Positions 45,765 through 58,323 of a DNA stretch of 64,000 nt are shown one piece after another; the stretch's first letter is position 1; every line of letters begins with the position of its first letter. The DNA comes from Chiua virens (taxonomy: Eukaryota; Basidiomycota; Agaricomycetes; Boletales; Boletaceae), in NCBI GenBank assembly GCA_019787685.1, contig JAHNUO010000010.1, positions 372,001 to 436,000 on the forward strand, given 5' to 3'. The notes under the pieces were generated by a model. The model saw only the letters and a program-made list of their open reading frames with translations, was not told the origin of the DNA and made no database searches. The position numbers and the translations under genes were made by a program.

Positions 45765-47393
45765 TTACATGGCTGCAGAGGGATCTTCTAAATAATTTTC
45801 AAACAGTACTTGACCAGACGTAGAATACATGTGAGAGTCATTGCCTCCCACCAGGTCAAAGTCCAGAGCTGCAGCACCTGCCACATGTGAAGACGACCCT
45901 GACATGGCAGGGGTAGAGAACATGAGGGCCGGGGAGGCAGGAAAGTTGGCGTCAGGGGAAACATTGGGAGAGAAGAGAGCAGGAAAGCTGGTGGTGGGGG
46001 GAGCGGGAGTTGAATTCAAATTCTGGGCTGCAGCATAAAAGCCTGTACCCAGAGTCACAGACTCGGAGGGGGGGTGATTAAATTGTTGATGGTATTGTGT
46101 GGCGATCATCCGACGGATCTGGGGGTTTGCTGTTGCAGTGTACACCTTGCATATCGTTTCGTCCCTCATCATGGCGAGGGAAAGGAAGGCCTGAATGTCA
46201 GGGGATAGTAGTTTGTCTTGATTCAGATGCAAGATAGCCTGGAGCAAATAATCCGGTTGTGCTGCTGGCGCCTCCTGATTTGGAGGGGGGGTTGGGAGTG
46301 GGTGGCTATGGGCGATTGCTGAGATGGTGCGGGAATGGAGGGTGAGTTCAAGACAAAGACCTCTTTGAGGACATCACCAATGTGGTTGATAGCACCTGTC
46401 ATTCCTGTGATTGCCGCCGCCTGTGACATATTTGACTTGGCAACAGCACCGGTTCTAGATTGTTTAGAAGCAGGGGCAGAGGGATTTGGGGTCTTAATGG
46501 GTGGAGTGCACCCAGAGGCTGACTGTCGAGCTGATATTCTTCTTCCTGTGGCAGAGGGAGGCGGAGTAGGCTTGGAATTGTGAACTGCAGATGACGATGG
46601 GAGTGATGTAAAAGACGACTGGTGTCTGGCACCAGACATCTCAGAAGAAGTCCGCTTTGGACTGGCAAAAGACTCAGAGGGAGATGCGATGGATTGCAGC
46701 ATTGAGATGGTGTCATGGATAGTGGTCACCTGTGTGGTTGCTTGCGGAGACACGATACCTGGTGCAACCCAGAGAAGACTTTGGAGAGATATGGTGGGTG
46801 CAGTGAGTATACCGGTGGGCTGTGAATTACTGCCAGTAGCAGAGGAACCGAAATCCAATATGGACTCTGCCATGTCCGCCTCCTCGCCAACCTCCAGAGC
46901 GTATACACCCCGCGCCCCTCCTGAGGCACATAACTGCTGCATCTTAGGGTAGTGGATCCACCCACTCTCCGAGAACGGTGCCATTTCCCTGGCCTGTGAG
47001 GTATTCGAAGCCAAAAATGACTGCCAATTTGCCTTCTCCAACGGTGTGGTAACATTAGCACCATTCGTGTTGTCCCAATGACATCCTGAGCGACAGTGAT
47101 ATGATTCGATGGCATTGTATATTTTCTTCAGCTAAGTTCTTGGGTCAATACGAAGAGCATCATGCGACTCATAGTATACTTACCTTATCCCACTTGGTGG
47201 AAATAGCATTCGCATGCTTATCCGTCCCAACGTGTGTCACAGCTGCAGTCCAAGTAGATTGTTTGAAGTTTGAGTTGTTACAGATTTTACTGACAGATTG
47301 CTCTTGGATGAGGAAATCGAGGAGGTGACTGATCTCATCATCAGTCCAGTCTTTGACACGACTTCGTTTTGGGATTGATTGGGCTTGAGACAT
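45765..47393 (-). pseudogene. Myb/SANT-like DNA-binding protein of the Harbinger element, one frameshift
   Basis: Exon 1 (47393-47184, 70 codons) carries the trihelix-type Myb domain (VKDWTDDEISHLLDFLIQEQ ... STWTAAVTHV). After a short intron, exon 2 continues with NAIESYHCRSGCHWDN and SGWIHYPKMQQLCASGGARG. A Ser/Pro-rich middle follows, then a C-terminal helical part (YLLQAILHLNQDKL). The frame changes in a run of seven G (about 46281-46287) just before that last part. Such proteins bring the transposase to the transposon ends. The homopolymer makes a sequence error possible. Confidence 0.75.
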
Positions 47394-47582
47394 GATTTCA
47401 ACAGTTTTGTAGCCACAAAGTGCTGCAAATGAGGCGAAGCCTACACAAACGTTGTAAATGTAGAAGAAAGAGTAGGAAGGAGCGTGAAGCGAAACCATCT
47501 TGGGCAGAGGGTCACCAGGGGAGGGCAAGTTGACTGCGAATTTTTCAAACCCAGATTCTCAGTTATGGTACAACATTGTAAC

Positions 47583-47636
47583 CTTACCGAGATAGCTAGC
47601 TATTATCTAGCACTAACCTGACTACCGAACTGACTC
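47583..47636 (-). repeat. Right terminal inverted repeat of the Harbinger element
   Basis: Inverted copy of 43431-43484, followed by TAA. Confidence 0.9.
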
Positions 47637-47639
47637 TAA

Positions 47640-48466
47640 GGCGACATGCTCTACCTTGTCACTTTGGGGAGTTTTCTATTCATATGACCATTGAAATAAA
47701 TATTGAAACATTGACACCCCAACGATTCACATCATGGTATTATTAAGAGCTTGAACCATACCATTTTTACTCCTCGTTCTTTTTCTCTCCCATGGTCTTG
47801 GTGATTCGGATTTGCCCATCTTGACGCATTCGAGGTTGAACGTTGAACTGCCAGTGGAACCCAAGATCAATTCATAGTACCCAGCCTTGTCGACCACTAC
47901 TGCCATGATGCATCGCTAGTATTACGCCCTACTGCCCGTGCAGGAAACCCCCTTTACTGGACTTCATAGAATTGTATTAAATTATATTCATTGAGTCCTC
48001 GCCAATTTCACTTCTCGTCTACTCGAACGCGACTTTGTCCAACGAACGATCGGGTAAACTGTGGTTGGCTGCGAAGCGATCCGAGCGAGACGCTGCCTTG
48101 GCAAAGCCTGCTCGAGCCTGGACTTGGTGGAATTATGAAGGTGTGTTATATTTCCGTCGGGCAGGACAGGATTCCATAGACTAGTTATTCATCTTACTCT
48201 CTCCGAATCAGCAAGGGTACTGCAGCCACGACATTCGGTGAGACATTTCCGCCAGCGAGATAGAGATACCTCAGGCACGTAACAACAAACACATCTATTA
48301 ATATCAAGCAGAATGAACTACACACGGCTGCATTCTCTCGCCCACTGGCAGCGATTCAAAGAAGCAACGTACCTACACAATTCAAACAATTTCTGGTACT
48401 AAACATCAGAAAAGATGATAGTACCCATCGGATACTAGTATTTGACGAAGGTGTTGTGACAAACCT
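47640..48466. other. Intergenic, no gene recognised
   Basis: No domain-bearing ORF. The right part is the 3' flank of protease copy 7. Confidence 0.35.
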
Positions 48467-49900
48467 TTAGTTGCTGGTCGTACTGGTGTAAGCAGTAGTG
48501 GCAAAGCCAACCCGACCGTTAGTAGTGTCGTAGACGCTATAGTAGCGCTGACTGAAATAAATGAATCGTCAATTAGGCATACGTCAGGTAAAGATAGGTG
48601 GATACATACAGGAAAGAATACCCATTGATAAAGTCAAATCCAGAGCCGGACGGACTACCAATATCGCCAACGACGAGGTAGATCGAGCTAGAGGTACCAC
48701 CGATGGCTGAGTTGAGCGATCGAGGCCAGATCTGCGCATTAGCCGAGAGGGCGAAGGTCTGGTCTCCAATGTTGAACGACAACGGCTCCAGGGCGGAATA
48801 CTGAGAAGCGGAAATTTTGAGCAAGCCGATGGTAGAGTCCAAAATAGCGCCTGTGGCTGACTGGTAATTTCGGAACGCATCTGTAACCCCGAATAGGATA
48901 ATAAGCAGACGGGGAAGTCGTTTGGGCACACTCCTTACCAGAGGCAATGAGAATAAGGGTAGTGCCAGTGTCGACTATACCAGCAGTCTCTGAGAGAATG
49001 GTCTCTCCGCCGTAAGTGATTGATTGATCGATACCCCAGTAGCTCGTCGCAGGCGACGTTGTCGTGAGGGAAGTATAGTGAACCGAGCTGGTGATGACCG
49101 AGTCATCAACACCACCGAACGTGAGTGTTCCGATGCTGGTAGATTCGGACGCCGGGACGTAGTAAATCCCGAGCACCTCCTCGGATATCGCTCCCTGAGA
49201 CAATAGATTGTCTGATATGGTAGGGACCGTGTTCGTGTTGCTAGCCGCGGCAGCAGTCAAGGCAACAGGGCCGACACCAAGGATACCATCCACACCGCCA
49301 CTAAAACCTGTGGTTGAGCTAGCAACTCCGATGGATTGGCTTTGGATGACCAAATCTGGAGCAAGTGTGACGGTATCCATCCACATCTCTCCAGAGAAGC
49401 TCCCGGAACCATAAGTCACTGACTGCGATTGGACTTCAATTCAAGGCACGCAGCATGAGATATCAAAAACGTACGATAGCGTTCCCAGTGTTTGTACCGG
49501 TATTTTCGTATGCCTTAGCCGCTCCGATCCAAGAGATCGAGCTTCCAGGTATCAATCAGCATGGTAACTACGGTTTCTTCGTCAAAGGCACCCCAGGATC
49601 AGCCATGGTAAAGTTCAACGTACAATCTGTTGCGGGAATGCCAACACCAACTTGAGCGGTGTAGAACATGCCAGCATTTGCGGACACTGAGAGATGTGCT
49701 GCGTTTCCCTGGATGTGCAGCCTGTCTGAACGCCTGGGCGCGAGCGCGGTCCTTCTCGACAATGTTGAGCGTGCCAGTTCCCGTTGATCTTCGTAGAAAA
49801 ATTGAGAGTAGCCTTGCCGGTGCTGCGACTGACGGGGGTCGCGTCTGCGACAGAGAGCACGAGGAAGGATCAATGGCAGGAGTGCTTTGGAAGCGAACAT
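48467..49900 (-). pseudogene. Aspartic protease copy 7, four single-base insertions
   Basis: Exon 1 (49900-49624) is 277 nt, three more than copy 6. Single extra bases lie in the signal peptide, in the propeptide (near INGTG) and just before the YTAQVG strand. Together they restore the frame, so a scrambled but open first exon results. Exon 2 (49567-49475) is 93 nt instead of 92; the extra base falls in the first catalytic loop, destroying DTGSS and leading to a stop. Exon 3 (49422-48939, 484 nt) has one extra codon and is open with a canonical DTGTT. Exons 4 (48880-48610) and 5 (48551-48467) have normal lengths. Confidence 0.82.
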
Positions 49901-51003
49901 GGCGAACATGCTCAAAGTGGCTGCAAAACACGAGGGACACCTCAAGTCCTTATATCCCGTCCTTATGGCGCAACGTAGAACGAAAATGGTGGAGCTACTG
50001 TTATCAACCAACGACCGCACGAACGATGTCGAGGATAGCAGCATTCCACGTGTGGTCTACGGATCACGAGTGACAGCCTGGACTGGATGACGTTGACACG
50101 GTTGACAGCAGATGTGTGCATATCAGCACACCAAATAAAAAATAGGGAGGATACTATACCTTATTTTATGTACTGTATATGACTCTTATGATGAAGTTAT
50201 CTCTTGCCAGTAGTGTCCGTGAGCCCAAGGTTAGTAGCATCGGCGAGTCAGATAATGACAGTCCGAATGATATTTATATATGAACGCAGGCTTTATGGTG
50301 TTTTTCATCCGTAAAGAGGTCGCGTGGAAGGAACAGACAAGCTGATATCAGAATTAGCAATGCCTGTAACTTGAAGTCAAGATAATGATACTATCATATT
50401 ACGGTGTAAATTGAAGCTGAACGTTCAACTGCGTTAGAGAAATAGTATAAGCCTTGTGCAAAGTAAACTTTGAACATGCGAATCTCGTTCACAAAAGAGA
50501 ATTTGCGGAGTAATTGTATACTTATTACATAATGTTATTATCATGATCAAACTATTCCCACGATGTCGCAAGAGCTGGACGTCTCTGACAGATCTGACCC
50601 AGAAATCTCTCCCACTAGTACCGTGGGAGTCGGGGATAGACACTGTATCACTGTATGGGGTGACCTCACGGAACCCGGAAATGTGTACACGCGCAGATCA
50701 CATCCGTACTAGTGCTAAGGCATTCGAGTCACTCGACCACCACAGTTCCGCATCATTTCCTGTCACTCGACAAAATGAGGGTCGAGAATGCGGAGTCCGC
50801 TGAACCTGGCGGGTATCAGCATAACCGACCTTGAGCGGATGGCGGTCATTGCAGAAGTTAGTCTTTATAGTGACCAATGAATATATGCTACTAATATTTC
50901 AAGTAACTTTAGCTTACCCGCCCCCCAGTAAGTCCCGCTACTACCGTAGTGGCAACAAGGATCGCTTTTATACGCACAGTTCTGTCCCGATCTGATTTTG
51001 AGC
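49901..51003. other. Promoter block of protease copy 7 and intergenic sequence
   Basis: The first 180 bp match the promoters of copies 5 and 6 (TATA-like box at 49949-49956). No further gene was recognised up to 51003. Confidence 0.4.
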
Positions 51004-52309
51004 TTAAACACTTCCCGTCTTGACACTCATTTCGAGACTAGTGAGAGATATCTCGAAGTCAATGGTCGTCAGGGATGAAGTTGTTTCTGCAACTGTTGGC
51101 CTTGCTCGCGTCGTGAAATCGTCGTCGTTGCTTGTATCCTCCGTGCTCCCTGTCATTGTGGGCCCGCCCCCGTCACGCAGCAAAAACCTGTACGTGTACG
51201 TCACGACAACAAGTAAGTTACAGACGATGATTGATAGAGCAGCCTGCAAGTGGATTTGAGGATGAGTCAAACGACATGTTGCAGGCTCACTTTGACATGC
51301 ATGCCTGAAGTTATCACTATCGGAATGGTCAGAATCTCACCAACCAAGTGAAAAAGCGCTCCAAAGGCTAGGACAATGCTGGAAGCGAAAATGGAGAGAA
51401 TCATTCTCCGCTGACGTCTAGGTAGTTTAACCCTCCAAAGCATGTGCAGAGGAATCGCAACAAGGATCGAGACTGCGATACAATCAGCTGAATATCCCAG
51501 TTCCAAACGAGTTCGATATAGTTAGTATAAGGGATAGACCAAAGTACCACATGTGGGCTTACTTATGAATTGAAAGATCGTGTAGGATGCCTTCTGCAGA
51601 CACGACGGCGCTCCGAATGTATATACCTTATGCCAGGTAGAATCCAAAGCACATTGTACGACCTTCTCGACAATAAGTATGATCCAGCATGCTGCAAAGA
51701 ACGCGACGCAGGCGTAGGAAAACTTAAGAAGGCGAGGCCGTCCATGGATAATCCTGATGATAGAATATAAGATACTCGTGCGTGCCAACCTACAAATGTA
51801 GCACATAAGAACAAGTTCGGGATTGTAAACAAGTAGACACACACGTCACGATACAGGTGAACCCAATACTATTGAACCACCCAGCCACAATGGAGGTCAG
51901 GTCATCTAAATCCCAGGTTAAGGTGATTGGTTTCTTTAAACACTCGATAAGGTGGCCCAGCAAGTTCTGACCCACTTGACTTTAGGTATATCCACCATGC
52001 TATGAGCCAAATCACGCCCGTTACGAGCAAAATAGCCGCCCATGCATCCTCCCACCAGAAACGGCCGATCTTGAGGCGAAAGTATATCCTCCATGTGGTC
52101 AAAACCAATCCGAGCACCTCGAAAATGGTGGCCACAACTTTCAGAAAAAATCGAGAAAGGTCAGCCTTTCAGACTGATGACTCGGGAACAGACCATACCC
52201 CTCACATAAAATATAGCAGGATAAGCCATACTAGTTTGATGGTAAATGAGGCAGGTGTGGCGCACAACACAGTTTCACTGATTGTTAGAAGGGAATGACT
52301 ATCATACAT
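51004..52309 (-). CDS. Seven-helix integral membrane protein of fungal rhodopsin-domain/PTH11-like type
   Basis: An intron-rich gene; the ATG at 52309 is a likely but unproven start, because the first exon junction is not resolved in phase. Hydrophobic helices are seen in VVATIFEVLGLVLTTW, WAAILLVTGVIWLIAWWIYL, IVAGWFNSIGFTCIV, FSYACVAFFAACWIILIVEKV, DCIAVSILVAIPLHMLWRV, MILSIFASSIVLAFGALF and IIVCNLLVVVTYTYRFLL. The segment LARTSILYSIIRI after helix three is typical of a large basidiomycete family of predicted receptors. The cytoplasmic tail is rich in Ser, Thr and Asp. The ligand is unknown. No breaks were noticed, but not every junction was checked. Confidence 0.7.
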
Positions 52310-54652
52310 AGGGGGAAGTATGCGACGAGACCACAAGTGTGATCATTAAGTTTTGTCCCATGCCTGCCAGGTCATGTGAACCTGCAGGGTCTGATGCAGT
52401 AACGACCTGGGAATGAGGGCTTCAAGTTGAGGAGTGACTAGTGCCAGTGAAGTATCAGCACTATGCCTAGCAGGATATTCAGAGTGAAGAGCGCAAGAAT
52501 CGCAAGCCAAATTTAAACCCGTTTGAGATGTTTTTTGATGGCTTGCACCACGCAACAGATGTACTAACAGGCTTCGTTGCTGGAGGGATTCAGTTCGTCT
52601 CGCAGTTGTGCGACGAATTAGGCGTGGGTTTGATGTGTAAACGGTCTATCACTTTTCTGATAAGCAGTTCCGAGTCGCACGGAAAGTTCAGACTGCGGCT
52701 TTGGATTGGGCAAGTTCGATCCTACAACTCAGAGTTCCTAGTTATAATCAGCCATGTCAGGACTCAGAAGTGCCCCAGCCTCCTTACATAGGTTCTCTTG
52801 GGGATACTCATGCCAGTGGGTTCGGATTGGCTCCAATAATGCGAGCAAGTACATAGTAATTGTGACCCAAATTACTACTAATTGAATGCACGTGGGTCAA
52901 TTGCGGCTTTATTCGGGTCTTCTCCTTGTTCCCCCCTGTCAGGCTACACCTTCTCTGTTACGCTGAGGGGCGATTCATGGCCGACATTAATCATCATTAA
53001 TGTGGCAGTTACCACTGGGCACTTGCACCAGGCTGGCACTTCAGACTCGGACTCTGGAAACTCAGCTCCAAGCTCATCGGATGTCAAACAAGGGGCAAAT
53101 GTGGAACGTCTCGACGCAGTGGGATGCACTTGTCAAAGAAGACGAGATTCATGAGAATGATGAAGGAATTCAGGGAAGAGGCTGGCGAAAGAAACTACAT
53201 TGCCTTTCTCAGTGCAGTGGCGGCCTTGATCCTTGCATGGTGGTTTTGTACACCCGTGTTGAAGGCTACACGCGATAGATGGCAAGTCTGCCGTTCCTGG
53301 GATCCTGGGTGTTGTAGTCCAGTCAGGTCTTTGCTTTGTTTTTCTAACGTAAGTGCAAGACATCATCCCAGGTCTTGGAGTCTGTGAATCTGTAACGTGT
53401 TTTGCTTTCAGCCCTAGTGCTGCTGTCCTCCCTGTCATTTGATATTGATCATTGGTTGGTTGTGCCTCCTATGCATTGTTTTTGCATCCCCCTTTAGTTT
53501 TCCGCTCGCTGTGGTGCACGCTGATTACCCTCGAGTCCAAATTCGAGCGATAATAATCTTGACCCAGGACGATGATGATGGCCATAGAGCCATATCGGTC
53601 CTGGGTTTGTTCATTTACCAGTGCGGGTTTCACCTCTCCTCCACTAATTGTTCTGCAATATTATGTTCTAAAGCCACCCATTCAAGCGTCTAACGGTGCT
53701 GCATATATATGGACTGTTCATTCAACAAGGAATTGCGTTTTTTGATCTCAAGGCCAATAGTGGCTTTTCAAATTTCCGGTCCCTTGCAGACTTGGTCAAC
53801 GATTTTCTAACCCAATCCCGTGTTGGTGTTCAGTTCTTTGATGCTAAAACCATCGCCAGAAGCTGGTTCTATTTGTTTTTGTCATACGTCGGTCACTGAT
53901 TCACACTGTCTAGGACGCTGAAAACTGCTGGCATTGCGTACGTTCCTCGCCTCGCAGCGACCTCCACATCGTTAATTCTTCCTGGCAGGCGAGTGCTAAT
54001 TTCATACGACGACAACTTAGGTTCATCAGATACTACTAGTACTTTATGTGAAATACTGCTACAAGCTGGGGTTTGCATTGGTAAGCTGCTCCGTTCATTC
54101 ACGTCGAAACGAACGCTCGCCCCCGTACATCCTCCTCCACTGACTCCCGTCCCTCAAGTTCTCTCCCATCGGAGAGCGTGCATGCATGCAGTTAGTTAAA
54201 GCTCACTGTCGTTCACCCTGCCCCATATTACGTTACCGCAATGTGCTACATGCTTCCGTTGTATTTCCCGCATCATGTCATCGTGCTGTTTGTCAGGTGA
54301 TGCATCTAGTTACAATACCAGACAGTTACGTTCTGATCATGCCGCATACAGTGTCCGAGATGGAGATCAGGATTTCAACAACGCCCACTTATGCTTAGTG
54401 GGGGTTCGCTCTGCTTTATGTGGAACGTTCGATTCAGCCGTACTAAGCGGCCTAAAGGCTGAAGCTTGAAGGACAGGCTGGGCTTGTCCATTTGCCCTAA
54501 CCTAGCACACCCAAGTAGTGGGATCAGCCTTGCAATCCTCATTCTGTGTGACGCAAGAATATATTACTGTTCCACATGATAACAACCGACAGCTACAGTT
54601 AATTTATGATATATCTGGCGGACCCATACTGTGCGTATCTGAAGGCTCCTGT
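52310..54652. other. Long stretch without a supportable gene
   Basis: Short ORFs occur at 52528-52791, 52882-53387 and 53439-53899 (one with a hydrophobic segment, AFLSAVAALILAWWFCTP), in changing frames and without known domains. They may be remnants of a decayed gene or random. The last 200 bp are the 3' flank of protease copy 8. Confidence 0.3.
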
Positions 54653-56072
54653 CTAGTTTGAAGTGGAAGTTGTGTAAGACGTCTTTGCAATGCCAAAGCG
54701 GTGGTTAGTAGTGTCAAAGATGCTGTAGTAACGTTCACTGTGGATGGATAAGGTGAGGAGCAAATTCGTAGACAGGAAACAAATCCATACAGGAACGTGT
54801 AACCGTTGATAAAATCAAAGCAAGCCCGTCTGGTACACCAATGTCGGTAACGATGAGGTATACGGAACTAGAATTTCCGCCTATGGCATGATTCAGGGAC
54901 CGGGGCCATATCTGTGCATTCGGGATCAAGTCATAAGAGGTACCGCCAATGTTGAACGACAGCATCTGCAAGTTCGCATACTGGGAGGAGGTAATGGTCA
55001 GAAGACCTGTTGCGGAGTCGAGGGTTGCGCCTGTTAGGGATTTATATTGTTGAAACGCGTCTGGGGATTCTCCGATCAGCAAACGGTGTCTATCTACGCT
55101 CAATGATTTACTGACGCGTAGCAATGAGAATAAGTGTAGTGCCGGTATCAACTATGCCGGATGTTGAAGTGAGGACTGTCGTGTCACCATAAGTAATCGA
55201 TTGGTCAATACCCCAAAATCTTGATGAAGGGAAGGTAGTCGTGAGTGGAACATAGTTCACGGGGCCTGTTATCGCTGATTCATCGTAGCTACCGAACATG
55301 AGCTCCCCGTTATTGCTCGACACCGAAACCGGTGTAAACAGGACGCCCAGGACTTCTTCTGGTATCGTCTTTTGACTGAATAGATTGTTTGTGACGGTTG
55401 GAACTTCCAAAGCGTTGCTAACAGTACCCAAGGTCAAGCCAACAGGACCGAGACCAAGAATTCCGTCGAAACCAGTAATGTTGTCCGTCCAATTAGCAAC
55501 ACCGATGGATTGTTGGTGAATCACCAAGTCGGATGCTAGCACAACGGTGTCGACCCACTCTTCTCCTGTAAAAGCCCCGGAACCATAGACTACGCACTAC
55601 GGCAGTGAGATTGGGAATCGAGAAATGAGACAACCACATACAACGACACCCCCAGTGTTCACGCTAGTGCTCGTGGGGACGTACTGCTTGCTTGCTCCGA
55701 CCCAGGTGTTAGAACTTCCAGTGTCGATAAGAAGCTTGTCTGCAATCCGTTAGCCTCGCCAGTGGTAAGAAGGAAAGAAAACAACATACAAACTGTCGGA
55801 GGGGTGCCAATACCGACCTCAGCCGTGTAATACACAGCGGCATTCGTGGCAGTGACCGAGCCACGTTTTACGTTATGTTCACTGGCGTGGGGGAGTTGTA
55901 TCAAAGCATTTGCGCGAGCTCGATCCTTCTCTGCTAGGTTGCTGAAGCCTGTAGTGTTGATGGCCGTGGAAAACTTGAGGATGGCCCTGCCAAAGCCACG
56001 GTGCACGGCATCCACGCTTATGGTGCCGAGTGGTAATAGCAGGAGCGACAAGAGGCTCTTGGAGAACTTCAT
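54653..56072 (-). pseudogene. Aspartic protease copy 8, late frameshift
   Basis: Exon 1 (56072-55790, 283 nt), exon 2 (with DTGSSNTWVG) and exon 3 (with DTGTT) are open, and both catalytic loops are canonical. Exon 4 (55060-54791) is 270 nt instead of the family's 271. The missing base lies near 54822, just before the DFINGYTFL strand, so the last about 40 codons are read in the wrong frame. Exon 5 still encodes a normal C-terminus. It is more diverged from copies 5-7 than they are from each other. A single-base sequence error is possible here. Confidence 0.75.
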
Positions 56073-56341
56073 CCACTGACGGAGATGACCAGGGCTACCA
56101 ACGCCATAACAAGGTAGTTACTCGAGTAAATAAGTAAAGTGGAAACCCGTCAGACCATAAAATTGATCATGCCGTACTTGGAGACCTCGGCAAGTTGGGC
56201 TGCTTTTGGAAACCTTACAAAAAAATGAACAAGAACAAAAGAGTGCGTACCATTTTGGCGATGAGAAGCCTTCAAGTTCAAGCTGTCTTGGTCCATCTTG
56301 CCGCCGAAGTCGGGCCTTGGCAGTATGTATAGTACAATACA

Positions 56342-57440
56342 TTGGCACATCGACATTATCCGTGGCGACCCTGCTCTTTAGGGCCGGACCCCCGAAGTAG
56401 AACACTGGACACGCTCCCTGAGGAGCTTATTGCCGTGCGTGAGGAACTCCAGTTCTCCCAATCTCAAACCGTCCAGGCCCAGAAATGGTACGATGGGCAG
56501 TTTAGACAGCTCAAGTCCGTCGTCGAACAAAGTCAGCGCACACCATTCATCGTGCAAATTTCATCGCTCAGGCGGATGCACGCGCAGAGATGAATATCAT
56601 TGAAACACTTCAGCAGCTGAACGAAAGCGTTGACCGGAGTTCCACATTCATTGCAGATCGGGTCATTCACCATTTTCAGCCTCGCGCTACGAACCCGACG
56701 GAGGAGCAACTTTCCATTGCAAAGAGGGTCTCAGAATTGATCGGACAATCCCTGGTGAACCGGTTACGGAGCAACTCTCACGCTGAGGTCGTAGCCTATC
56801 TCCCTATCGCCTTCCGTGCCTACCTTATCTATCACCTGTGTAGGATCATGTCCTCGTGGTCGATCGACAGCGGGCCCAATCGGTACATTCGTGAATTATA
56901 CAACATCGTACGGAAATCAGGTGATTTCAGTCCCAAGGTGCTATCAATTGTTCTGCTGACGGTAGATAACAGAATTTCAGACAATATCTGCCCGCTGGCG
57001 ATCGCTAACGTACGCCACTATTTCATCGACCTGTTCAAGCAACCCGGACATGTTCATCTCGCCCACGATGGACGGACTCTCTAATATCATTGTCGTCGCG
57101 GGCTGCGCCCCTTCCACCTCCGCTGCGAAAGAGATGATCGCGTCGAAATTCCGGGGTCGGTTTTCCTTCATCCTCTGCGGGGCGGCTCACTAAGTCGATC
57201 ATGGACACACTGTCGGGTGACTATCGAGTCGAGGCCATTCGTCCATTGAAGATGTTAGATGGACAAACAATGGAGGTCGACTCGGCCGATGCAGGGAAAA
57301 AGTCGAGGAGTCAGTTTGTGTTGTGCACCACGCAATTGGGCTTGTCAAAGGAGGTCATCACGCAATCGAAAATCGATCCCAACAAGAAGAATACCCTTAC
57401 GGTGACGAACGTTGTCAAGGCAAAGGTTATCACGGGGTAG
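56342..57440 (+). pseudogene. Hypothetical helical protein, frame disrupted
   Basis: From about 56400 a coiled-coil-like frame (LPEELIAVREELQFSQSQ) runs to 56580. The continuation ADARAEMNIIETLQQLNES lies in another frame (56590-57084, 164 codons), mostly helical with AYLPIAFRAYLIYHLCRIM. Further open pieces follow in other frames: DGLSNIIVVAGCAPS near 57070 and 57201-57440, ending VTNVVKAKVITG. No intron with acceptable signals joins the first two frames. The gene may be a pseudogene or have introns I cannot place. The family is unknown. Confidence 0.4.
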
Positions 57441-58323
57441 GATGTCAGTATCGTCGTCTCAGAGGTTCCGTTTCTACTTCCTTTTTGTTCCAAGTCGATC
57501 ACCCGTCTGTTTTTGTCTCAAACTGATATCGAGTCGTAGTCCACTACACCATCTACATATGTTCAAGTTCCCGGGTTGTCAAACCCTGCCAAGCTATACA
57601 TCTTTCACTCGCAGTTCTGAATGTTATTATGTTGTTTTTCGTTCCATTCTGCTTCGAGGGTCCGTGGATCGATGACCAGTGTCATTAGGTTCTTTGACTA
57701 ACCCGGGCCAAGTCAGCCTCAGATCTCCGGGTCAGAGAGTCTACAAACCCTTCGTAACCCTAGATCCGGGTCGATCTCTTCTGACAACAAACGCGTTCAT
57801 GCATGGCGTCCCAAACGTCCCACAAAACATCTCATCACGACAGACGCGTCTCACCGTCCTCCTATGTACACAGTGCACACTACCATTGATCCCCCCCGCC
57901 TTGTCACTACTCAGGGACTTGACACCCCACGCTGTCAGCCTGTCACGGTGCTTTGAAGTGAGGACACCATCTCCACTTGACGCGCTGCGATGCTTGACAC
58001 TGCATTCGCACTCCAAAGGCACCCGTGGGCCGCGCGCCGGGTGGGAGCGTATGGAGACTAGTACAAAGTCGAGTTGTCGTTGTGATGTGGATTCTGAAGG
58101 GGTATCTTATGTTATGACGATATTGACAGACACTGATCCGTTGACACGATCCGGCGGCACAGCAGAGCATAATTTCCATACCAAACAACTAGAAATATAT
58201 GATGACCTGGTAGAGCACGCATATGTAGAGTCATTATTTGACCTGGACTTCAAAAATTGCCACCTTCAAGACCACAGATCTCGTCTGACGAAGCACGACG
58301 CGCAACCACACCAGACCCCCTCG
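57441..58323. other. Intergenic, no gene recognised
   Basis: The plus-strand ORF 57679-58689 runs through here but overlaps the MYND gene antisense and has no domain. Confidence 0.4.

Larger units (their letters stand above)
43431..47636 (+). mobile_element. PIF-Harbinger DNA transposon with a nested solo LTR
   Basis: The element is bounded by 54-bp terminal inverted repeats and a 3-bp duplication TAA (43428-43430 and 47637-47639), as is usual for Harbinger. It carries the two genes of the group in convergent order: a DDE transposase (plus, 43571-45694) and a Myb/SANT-like protein (minus, 47393-45765). The nested LTR (44219-44954) adds 741 bp including its duplication, so the original size was about 3465 bp. 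The ends are intact, but the transposase carries two TGA codons. Confidence 0.88.

Noticed and set aside
56515..56540. A 22-bp intron joining the two frames of the hypothetical gene
   Set aside because: Too short to be spliced and without a branch site.
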